Shown here piece by piece: positions 1 through 5,645 of a DNA stretch of 6,464 nucleotides; within the stretch, counting starts at the first letter, position 1, and each line of letters begins with the position of its first letter. Position numbers and translations under genes: made by a program. The notes below the pieces were generated by a model that worked only from the letters and a program-made list of their open reading frames with translations, was not told where the DNA came from and ran no database searches. The stretch covers positions 1-6,464 of the forward strand of contig DBRC01000065.1 of assembly GCA_002305505.1 (NCBI GenBank). Reading direction: 5' to 3'. The DNA comes from Prevotella sp. UBA1378 (GTDB lineage Bacteria; Bacteroidota; Bacteroidia; Bacteroidales; Bacteroidaceae).

Positions 1-11
1 GGGGCACCGCC

Positions 12-43
12 GTCCGGATAAACGTGATATCCTTATCCCGGAC
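12..43 (+). terminator. Imperfect hairpin, possible terminator of an upstream gene
   Basis: GTCCGGATAA (12-21) pairs with TTATCCCGGAC (33-43) with one bulged C, leaving an 11-nt loop. A weak T-rich stretch (GAGTTTTA) follows at about 52-59. This fits the end of a transcript entering from the left, but the upstream gene lies outside the window and no clear U-tract directly follows the stem. Bases 1-60 are also open in frame 1 up to a TAG at 58-60. A coding tail overlapping this structure therefore cannot be excluded. Confidence 0.35.
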
Positions 44-96
44 TCAGGTAGAGTTTTATAGGCAAAACAGCAAATGTCAGACAAGTTTCAGGATAA

Positions 97-131
97 TTTG
101 CCGGTTACTTTGGCATATTTTTTTATCTTTG
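97..131 (+). promoter_or_regulatory. Bacteroidota-type promoter for the thioredoxin-domain gene
   Basis: TATCTTTG at 124-131 matches the Bacteroidota -7 box TAnnTTTG exactly. A TTTG at 97-100 could serve as the -33 box with a 23-bp spacer, slightly longer than the usual 19-21 bp. A second TTTG at 109-112 is too close. Transcription would start near 138, giving a leader of roughly 18 nt. That leader is A-rich and lacks a Shine-Dalgarno sequence, as is usual in this phylum. Confidence 0.65.
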
Positions 132-155
132 CAGCGTTAAATCATAAAACGACCT

Positions 156-2216
156 ATGAATAAGCAAACTGTTATCACCCTCCTGCTCGCCCTCGTAGCA
201 ATGGCGGGACAGGCTAAGACTTACAAGCGCATCAAGAGCCCCGTAGCCATGGCGCATAACATTTACAATGGCGACCTGAAAGCCCGCGAGGTAATCTTTA
301 CCGACACGGCAACCACCGTACATCTAACGATTGAATACCCCAAGGGGCAATACTTCCAATTCGCCAAGGATAGCTACCTCTTGGACGAGGAGGGCAACCG
401 CTACACCACGCGCGCTGCCGACGGAATAGCACTGAGCCAATGGATAAAGTCGCCCGAAAGCGGCATAACCGACTTCACCATGCACTTTGAGCCGATGCCA
501 AAGCGCACACAGGTGTTCGATTTCATCGAGGGCAACGCACAAGGGGCGTTCATGTTGCTCGGCATACACGACCAAAAAACGAAGTTGAAAACACCAACGG
601 TGCAGCAGTTGGCCGAGGCTAACCCGTGGACGCTGCCCGAAGATTGGTTCACGACGGACACCGTAACGATAAAAGGACGCATAGAGGGCTACGATGCCGA
701 AAGGTTCGGCTTCACGTCAATGGAATGCTATTTTGATGACGTCTTCGACCAGGGCAGCACAACGCTGGTACTCGACATCGCTCCCGACGGCACCTTTGAG
801 AAGCGATTCAAGACGAGCTACCCCATCCTGCAGCGTTTCATCGCCAGAGATACTAAGGTGCAGCTCGATGAAATTCCATTCTTCGCACGACCGGGCGAAA
901 CCATCGACATCACCGTGAGAAAGGGCAAGAACGATGCCTACGAATACATATATAACAGCGGCAGCAGCCGTGATATGCAGCGCTGGCTTAATTCCTATCA
1001 GCAACTCAGCCACCTGGACACTCCGCTACAATTATTCAAGGGAACATTTGCCGAAGCCAACCAAAAGGCTGAAAACATCTGGCAGAACATGCTGTACCGC
1101 CTGGTGACAGCCAGCCGTCGACATCAGTACACGCCGATGGAAATGCAAATGGCCTTGGCCGGCATGCAGGTCAACTTCGCCTATGCCTGTATGGACTACG
1201 CCATGAACCGGGAATATGCCTTAAAGAAACAAGGGAAACGAAACGGCACTTATCACACCGAAGTTCTTGACAGTGCGGAATGGAAGAAGCTGTCCGACCC
1301 CGGCAGCTACGCCGCCCTGCACCGCATTGATTTCGACAATCCACTACTCATCGCGAGCAACAATTATCCCATCCTGCTCAACCGCCTGCAATTTGCAGAG
1401 CCTGTACGCAGCAGCGAATACAAGGATCTGATAGACGAAAATGGCCATTATGTGGAAAATATCACAAGCGCCAAGAAAATCCTTACCAACGGGGTCGCAG
1501 CCCTAAGAAAAATCATGGGGACGGATAAGGACAATATGATGGTGCAACTCTGCACATATAAGAACATGCTTAGCAACTTCAACCACTGGCGAAACAACGA
1601 GGATGACATAAACAGAATCCTTGCTGACACGGCCATGATTGCCGAAAAAAGGAAAAAGGACGTGGAAGAAAGCGCAATACTCAGTAAGATGTACCCTGCC
1701 TATCTCGCCAAATTCTCTATCCCTTATATTCACCAGAAGGCAGAGCAGTTCTATGCCTATAAGATGGCACAGACAGAACTTTCCACGCCACTGCCCGACA
1801 CCCCAATGGCCGGCCTAATCCGCTCGCTCTGCAAAAAATATCCCGGCCGGTATCTTATGATCGACTTCTGGGGCATGGGGTGCGGCCCCTGCCGTGGCGC
1901 CATACAACACAGCAAGCAGAAACGCGCCGAGATAGCCAAGCGCGATGATGTAAAGCTCGTATTCATTGCCAACGAACAAACGGCGGAGGGCAGTAAAAAT
2001 TACAAGGAGTATGTGGCCGAGTGGCTGGCCGACGAAGAGACTGTATGCCTCACTCATCAGGATTTCTCCCGACTGCAAGAGCTCTTCCGCTTCAACGGCA
2101 TCCCCCACTACGAGACCATCACACCCGATGGCCGCCGCGTCCGCGATGACCTCCGCATCAATGGTTTCTACAACTTCGACAGTGAACTGGATAAACTGAT
2201 AGAGAGAATGAAATGA
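156..2216 (+). CDS. Exported TlpA-like thioredoxin-domain protein (thiol-disulfide oxidoreductase)
   Basis: This 686-aa protein begins with a Sec signal peptide (residues 1-20, MNKQ then a hydrophobic LLLALVAMAG core ending AQA-like at GQA) and has no lipobox, so it should be soluble in the periplasm. Residues 22-140 form a beta-rich region containing the DFIEG motif (122-126), an arrangement I recognise from other large Bacteroidota TlpA-family proteins. Residues about 165-260 look like a further beta-sandwich. Residues 270-540 are mainly helical and of unknown role. Residues about 545-686 are a thioredoxin fold: FWGMGCGPCR places the redox cysteines at C576 and C579, and GIP (648-650) supplies the expected cis-proline. 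The family reduces or isomerises disulfides in exported proteins; the partner here cannot be read from sequence. The start at 156 follows a good promoter by a short leader and gives a proper signal peptide. The gene has its own promoter and lies 413 bp from the mannan genes, so functional linkage to them is not supported. Domain call is secure; physiological role is not. Confidence 0.9.
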   Translation: MNKQTVITLLLALVAMAGQAKTYKRIKSPVAMAHNIYNGDLKAREVIFTDTATTVHLTIEYPKGQYFQFAKDSYLLDEEGNRYTTRAADGIALSQWIKSPESGITDFTMHFEPMPKRTQVFDFIEGNAQGAFMLLGIHDQKTKLKTPTVQQLAEANPWTLPEDWFTTDTVTIKGRIEGYDAERFGFTSMECYFDDVFDQGSTTLVLDIAPDGTFEKRFKTSYPILQRFIARDTKVQLDEIPFFARPGETIDITVRKGKNDAYEYIYNSGSSRDMQRWLNSYQQLSHLDTPLQLFKGTFAEANQKAENIWQNMLYRLVTASRRHQYTPMEMQMALAGMQVNFAYACMDYAMNREYALKKQGKRNGTYHTEVLDSAEWKKLSDPGSYAALHRIDFDNPLLIASNNYPILLNRLQFAEPVRSSEYKDLIDENGHYVENITSAKKILTNGVAALRKIMGTDKDNMMVQLCTYKNMLSNFNHWRNNEDDINRILADTAMIAEKRKKDVEESAILSKMYPAYLAKFSIPYIHQKAEQFYAYKMAQTELSTPLPDTPMAGLIRSLCKKYPGRYLMIDFWGMGCGPCRGAIQHSKQKRAEIAKRDDVKLVFIANEQTAEGSKNYKEYVAEWLADEETVCLTHQDFSRLQELFRFNGIPHYETITPDGRRVRDDLRINGFYNFDSELDKLIERMK

Positions 2217-2255
2217 AAGGTTAATCCTAATAGACGGCCGCAGCCATATAGTAGA

Positions 2256-2300
2256 AATGATTTATAGCTCTATTTCTCAGATTTAGAGCTATAAATCATT
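2256..2300 (+). terminator. Perfect 17-bp AT-rich stem-loop, candidate (bidirectional) terminator
   Basis: AATGATTTATAGCTCTA (2256-2272) is matched perfectly by TAGAGCTATAAATCATT (2284-2300) around an 11-nt loop. It begins 39 bp after the stop codon of the thioredoxin-domain gene, where a terminator is expected. The stem is AT-rich and no U-tract follows on the + strand (CGGG comes next), so it is not a textbook intrinsic terminator. On the - strand the stem is followed by TCT. A long symmetrical stem between converging transcripts would fit the possible minus-strand remnant to its right. Alternatives are an mRNA 3'-end stabiliser or a repeated palindromic element. Confidence 0.5.
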
Positions 2301-2319
2301 CGGGTATTATCAATACTCG
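2301..2319. repeat. Small hairpin directly abutting the 17-bp stem-loop
   Basis: CGGGTATT (2301-2308) and AATACTCG (2312-2319) form an 8-bp stem with one G-U pair and a 3-nt loop (ATC). It begins on the base after the larger stem-loop ends, so the two would stack as tandem hairpins in RNA. On the minus strand it overlaps the stop codon (2310-2312) of the possible gene remnant described separately. It may be part of a composite terminator, or coincidental. Confidence 0.35.
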
Positions 2320-2437
2320 AGGATAAGGCTTTGGCGCGGAGCCAGCTGCACATCCCTCGACAGGACGTAATAACGGCCGGCCCAATGGCTTCGGCATAGC
2401 GGGCAACATCCACCGTGGCCAAACAAGGAGCATAAGT
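2310..2437 (-). pseudogene. Possible frameshifted C-terminal remnant of a minus-strand gene
   Basis: Reading the minus strand, 2437-2381 translates to a protein-like stretch including LATVDVARYAEAIG. The next frame from 2381 down to a TGA at 2312-2310 gives AGRYYVLSRDVQLAP followed by RQSLILEY and the stop. Restoring one base near 2381 joins the two into a single C-terminus-like sequence of about 42 residues. An in-frame TGA lies upstream at 2440-2438, so it would be a decayed fragment with more than one lesion. The amphipathic, coding-like composition and the hairpins just past the stop support it. No family is recognised, and chance translation of a GC-rich stretch is a real alternative. 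Confidence 0.25.
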
Positions 2438-2457
2438 TCAACCGTACAAGTGGGACT

Positions 2458-2523
2458 TTTCCCAGGGAAACGGCTTACCCCCATACATTTCCCATTTGTT
2501 TCATTTGGGGGTTCATTTGTTTC
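2458..2523. promoter_or_regulatory. Cluster of operator-like repeats upstream of the mannan genes
   Basis: Three overlapping or adjacent symmetries lie 60-125 bp upstream of the -7 box. First is a perfect 13-bp palindrome TTTCCCAGGGAAA (2458-2470). Second is an inverted pair ACCCCCA (2477-2483) and TGGGGGT (2506-2512). Third is a direct repeat CATTTGTTTC at 2493-2502 and 2514-2523, spaced 21 bp apart, which is two helical turns. Polysaccharide genes in Bacteroidota are commonly controlled by hybrid two-component or AraC-type activators that bind repeated sites in such positions. Which symmetry, if any, is bound cannot be told from this window, and no regulator gene is present. Confidence 0.35.
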
Positions 2524-2582
2524 CAAACACATTTCAGACGCTATCCAAGACATTCAAGAAGCGCCTTGTTGAAGGACAGCAG

Positions 2583-2590
2583 TACCTTTG
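2583..2590 (+). promoter_or_regulatory. Bacteroidota -7 box for the mannanase-esterase operon
   Basis: TACCTTTG matches TAnnTTTG exactly. No convincing TTTG lies 19-21 bp upstream; the nearest TTG (2566-2568) is too close. A weak -33 region suggests a promoter that depends on an activator, which suits an inducible polysaccharide gene. Transcription would start near 2597, leaving a leader of about 33 nt before the ATG at 2630. Confidence 0.6.
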
Positions 2591-2629
2591 CACCAAGCAA
2601 AATGAATAACAACTATAAACGTGCTATCT

Positions 2630-5629
2630 ATGTCTAAAAAGAATCTATTTGCACTTGCATTGCTCATGATGGGCATGCTGCCGGCCCTTGCCGGCGGTTT
2701 CCACACACAGGGGACAAAGCTCTTGGACGCAAACGGGAAGGAGTTTGTGCTAAGAGGCATCAACTATTCGTATGCCTGGCAAAAGTATAAACAGAAGACG
2801 GTGATTCCCGCGGCTAAGAACCAGGGATGCAACGCCGTACGTATCCAACTGGGCAGCGGGAAGAAATTCACGCGGTGCACGGCTGCTGAAGTGGCCGAAC
2901 TCATCAGCCTGTGCGAAGAGAACAAACTGGTAGGTATCTTTAACGTACACGACCCGTTGGGGTCCGACAACATTGCCGACTTAGAGGAGGCCGTAGAATA
3001 TTGGAAAAGCATCAAGACGGCACTCGACGGCCATGAGAACACGGTCATCATCAACATTGCCAACGAGTGGTTCGGGACATGGAAGTCGGACGGCTGGGCC
3101 GAAGGCTACGCAAAGGCCATCCCCATGATGCGCGAGGCTGGTTTCAAGCACACACTCATGGTCGACTGTGCGGGATGGGGGCAGTATCCCGCTTCAATAG
3201 CGGAAAAAGGCAGCGAGGTGGCACAGTGCGACCCCGATGCCAATATCGTTTTCTCCATTCACATGTACGACGCGGCCGGCAAAAACGCACGCATGGTGAG
3301 ATACAACATCGACAACGCGCTGAAAGTGGGCGTACCCGTCGTCATCGGCGAGTTTGCTTGCCAGCACAATGGCAACGAGGTGGCTTGGCAGACCATCATG
3401 GATGCCTGCCAGGAGAAATCCGTAGGGTACATGGCATGGTCGTGGACAGGCAACGACGACCCGGCCCTGAACCTCTTCAACTCGTACGATGACAGCAGTA
3501 AGACTACCGCCGGCACGAATATCATCGACGGCAGCAACGGCATTAAGGCTACAGCCCGCGAATGTTCCGTGTTCAGCGGCGGCGGGACAACCGGCGGTAC
3601 AAAAACTATATGGACCGGCCCGCAACCAATCGACTGGGGTAGCGGCAAGTACGTACAGATAGCTGCCAGCGTGTTCGGCGATGCCGAAGTGAACGACCGG
3701 CTCCTTTTCAATATCACTTACACGGGCAATACCGACTGGCCGCAGATTTCGCTCAGCAACGGCAACTGGACCGGCCTTGCGGGAGCCGGGAACACGCCCG
3801 TTAACGCCACGACGGAGCAGGTGAGATATTACATCACCGGCGCCATGCTCGCACAGCTCAGGGAGACGGGGCTCGTGGTCTCCGGCATCGGGTTCACCCT
3901 CAACAGCATAGAGATGGAAAAGGGCAGCGGCGCAGCCGGTTACGAAAATGCCGTATGGATAGGGCATACCGCCTTCCCGGCCGATTGGTCATCTTACGTC
4001 GCGTTGCCGGCCTCCTGTTTTACCGGGGCCGGAACAGGACAACTGCTGCGCCTGAACTTCACCGGGGCGCAAACCGGGGCGCAAATCAGTCTGCGCAACA
4101 ACAGCTGGGGCACGCTGCCCGATACCGAAGCAAAGCCGCTCGACGGCATCTATGCCGAATACACGGTGACGGACGCTATGCTGGCAGAACTGCAAAAGGG
4201 CGGAATGATTGTGGCGGGATGCGGCTTCACCCTGACCAGCGTCGACCTCATCGACCCGGCCTCCGTTGTAACCCTGGGACTGGAAATTCCCGTTACCGGC
4301 AACTGGGTATGGACCGCACCCGGCAACCCGCAGATAACGGTACGCATCACCAATCCCACGCAAGCGCCGTACGCAACGACAGCCGAGCTGCGCGTGACGA
4401 CCGACAAACAAGAGTATTACACAACGCTGAAAAAGAGCATCAACCTTGCTGCAGGAGCTACGGAAGAAACCGTGTTTAGCTTTGCGGCAGAACCGGGATT
4501 CTACCGCGTCACGGTAATTGTAAACAATCAGCTGGCAAGAGCCTTCAATATTGGTTACGAACCGGAGAAAATCGTCTCTGCCCCGGACATGCAAAGCGAT
4601 TTCAATGATTTCTGGACTAAAGCGAAAGCCGAACTAGCCGGCGTGGAACCGGAGTATAAACTGACGAAAATAGAAAACAAGAGCACCAGCCGGCGCAACG
4701 TATACCTAGTGGAAATGAAATCCATAGCGGACAGTACCGGCATACCGGCCACCATACGTGCTTATTACGCCGAACCGACCGCTGCGGGCACCTATCCTGC
4801 CATCATCCATTACCAAGGATACGACTCGGGCGGATACGACCCGTGGTGCATGGGCGGTGACGACAATCCCGGGTATATCGAACTGATACCTTCCGTCAGG
4901 GGGCAGCTCATCAACAACCGCCCCCCTTACACCAACACATACGGCGACTGGGTGGTATACGGCCTGGGCAGCGAGCACACTTACTATTACCGGCAGGCAT
5001 ACATGGATGCCCTGCGTGCCGTCGACTTCATCTGCTCGCGCGAAAAGGCACAGAAAGAAAACATATTTGCCGAAGGAGCCAGTCAAGGCGGGGCACTCAC
5101 CATCGCGGCGGCAGCGCTCGACGGACGGCTGAACAGCATCGCACCGTCGATACCGTTCATGGGCGACTTCCCCGATTACTTCAAGGTGGGGGCGTGGCCG
5201 GCTTACCCGCTGAACATCAAGAAAGCTGAGCTGGGGATGTCCGATGCGGAACTGTTCCGCCAGCTGTCCTACTTCGACACCAAGAACCTGGCCACGAGGA
5301 TTAACTGTCCGCTAATCATGACCTTGGGACTGCAAGACAACGTCTGTCCGCCGCACACCAACATCGCGCCTTATAACAACCTGCCGGCCACGGTGGAGAA
5401 GTCGTACTCCGTGAACGCCGAGTTGGCGCATGAGACGCCTGCCGCGTGGCACAGCACGGTAATGAGGTTCTTCGCCGACCACCTGAAGACGGTGAGCAAC
5501 GGTATAGCAGACATCACCGGACAGGCCGCTAACGCCAGCGGGCAGCGGCATAACCTGCAAGGGCAACGGGTGGATGAAGGCTACAAGGGCTTAATCATAC
5601 AAAACGGGAAAAAATACACCAACAAATAA
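2630..5629 (+). CDS. Multimodular GH5_8-type beta-mannanase / CE7-type acetyl esterase
   Basis: This 999-aa secreted enzyme probably cuts internal beta-1,4-mannosidic bonds and removes O-acetyl groups from the same type of substrate. Residues 1-21 are a Sec signal peptide (MSKKNLF, hydrophobic core, ALA). Residues 24-316 are a GH5 catalytic domain resembling subfamily 8 bacterial mannanases, with R71, VHD (106-108), acid/base E146 in NIANEW, SIHMY (H211, Y213), nucleophile E241 in VIGEF, and AWSW (269-272). A Gly/Thr linker (317-325) follows. Residues 325-432 and 438-542 are two copies of a beta-sandwich module. Residues about 547-643 look Ig-like. Residues 650-953 are a CE7 esterase with all signatures: HYQGY (oxyanion Y731), RGQ (757-759), GASQGG (nucleophile S818), D903 in LQDN and H934 in AHE. 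Residues 956-999 are a linker and a Prevotella-like tail. The ATG at 2630 is preferred over a GTG at 2621, because it follows an A-rich leader and gives a compact signal peptide. A binding-module gene follows 16 bp downstream. Specificity is inferred from families, not proven. Confidence 0.9.
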   Translation: MSKKNLFALALLMMGMLPALAGGFHTQGTKLLDANGKEFVLRGINYSYAWQKYKQKTVIPAAKNQGCNAVRIQLGSGKKFTRCTAAEVAELISLCEENKLVGIFNVHDPLGSDNIADLEEAVEYWKSIKTALDGHENTVIINIANEWFGTWKSDGWAEGYAKAIPMMREAGFKHTLMVDCAGWGQYPASIAEKGSEVAQCDPDANIVFSIHMYDAAGKNARMVRYNIDNALKVGVPVVIGEFACQHNGNEVAWQTIMDACQEKSVGYMAWSWTGNDDPALNLFNSYDDSSKTTAGTNIIDGSNGIKATARECSVFSGGGTTGGTKTIWTGPQPIDWGSGKYVQIAASVFGDAEVNDRLLFNITYTGNTDWPQISLSNGNWTGLAGAGNTPVNATTEQVRYYITGAMLAQLRETGLVVSGIGFTLNSIEMEKGSGAAGYENAVWIGHTAFPADWSSYVALPASCFTGAGTGQLLRLNFTGAQTGAQISLRNNSWGTLPDTEAKPLDGIYAEYTVTDAMLAELQKGGMIVAGCGFTLTSVDLIDPASVVTLGLEIPVTGNWVWTAPGNPQITVRITNPTQAPYATTAELRVTTDKQEYYTTLKKSINLAAGATEETVFSFAAEPGFYRVTVIVNNQLARAFNIGYEPEKIVSAPDMQSDFNDFWTKAKAELAGVEPEYKLTKIENKSTSRRNVYLVEMKSIADSTGIPATIRAYYAEPTAAGTYPAIIHYQGYDSGGYDPWCMGGDDNPGYIELIPSVRGQLINNRPPYTNTYGDWVVYGLGSEHTYYYRQAYMDALRAVDFICSREKAQKENIFAEGASQGGALTIAAAALDGRLNSIAPSIPFMGDFPDYFKVGAWPAYPLNIKKAELGMSDAELFRQLSYFDTKNLATRINCPLIMTLGLQDNVCPPHTNIAPYNNLPATVEKSYSVNAELAHETPAAWHSTVMRFFADHLKTVSNGIADITGQAANASGQRHNLQGQRVDEGYKGLIIQNGKKYTNK
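3602..4255 (+). repeat. Two tandem carbohydrate-binding-like modules within the mannanase-esterase
   Basis: Module A (residues 325-432, from TKTIWTG) and module B (438-542, from YENAVWIG) share a pattern. It runs: IW/VW-x-G, a DW pair, a short strand ending in an A/P-A-S-x-F element, a P/A-Q-I-S-L strand, N-x-W, then ML-A-x-L and a closing G-[LM]-[VI]-V-x-G-x-GFTL-x-S strand. Exposed tryptophans and a beta-strand pattern fit a carbohydrate-binding role, but I cannot assign a numbered CBM family. Confidence 0.7.
4061..4084 (+). repeat. Perfect 12-bp in-frame tandem duplication
   Basis: ACCGGGGCGCAA occurs twice in succession (4061-4072 and 4073-4084), encoding TGAQ-TGAQ at residues 478-485 inside module B. 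Identity at every base indicates a recent slippage duplication. It adds four residues between a predicted strand and the QISL strand, most likely in a loop, and keeps the reading frame. Confidence 0.9.
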
Positions 5630-5645
5630 TCCTAAAACTTAAATT

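Noticed and set aside
109..112. TTTG as the -33 box of the first promoter
   Set aside because: Only 11 bp separate it from the -7 box at 124-131, far below the usual 19-21 bp; the TTTG at 97-100 is the better candidate.
2296..2553. 85-codon minus-strand open frame across the intergenic region
   Set aside because: Pro/Met-rich translation without domain character, reading through the hairpin. The other two minus-strand frames look more protein-like in part of this stretch.
2621..2629. GTG at 2621 as the mannanase-esterase start
   Set aside because: It adds only three residues before a typical signal peptide; the ATG at 2630 is the stronger start codon and gives the basic MSKK N-terminus.
3067..3492. 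141-codon plus-strand open frame inside the mannanase gene
   Set aside because: Out-of-frame shadow of the GH5 domain with Arg/His-rich translation and no start signals.
3194..3967. 257-codon open frame on the minus strand opposite the mannanase gene
   Set aside because: It lies wholly antisense to a gene with clear domain and catalytic-motif evidence, has no promoter or signal peptide, and its composition is what GC-rich codons give on the opposite strand.
3989..4594. 201-codon minus-strand open frame opposite the binding modules and Ig-like domain
   Set aside because: Antisense to well-supported coding sequence, with low-complexity Arg/Gly/Cys-rich translation and no recognisable domain.
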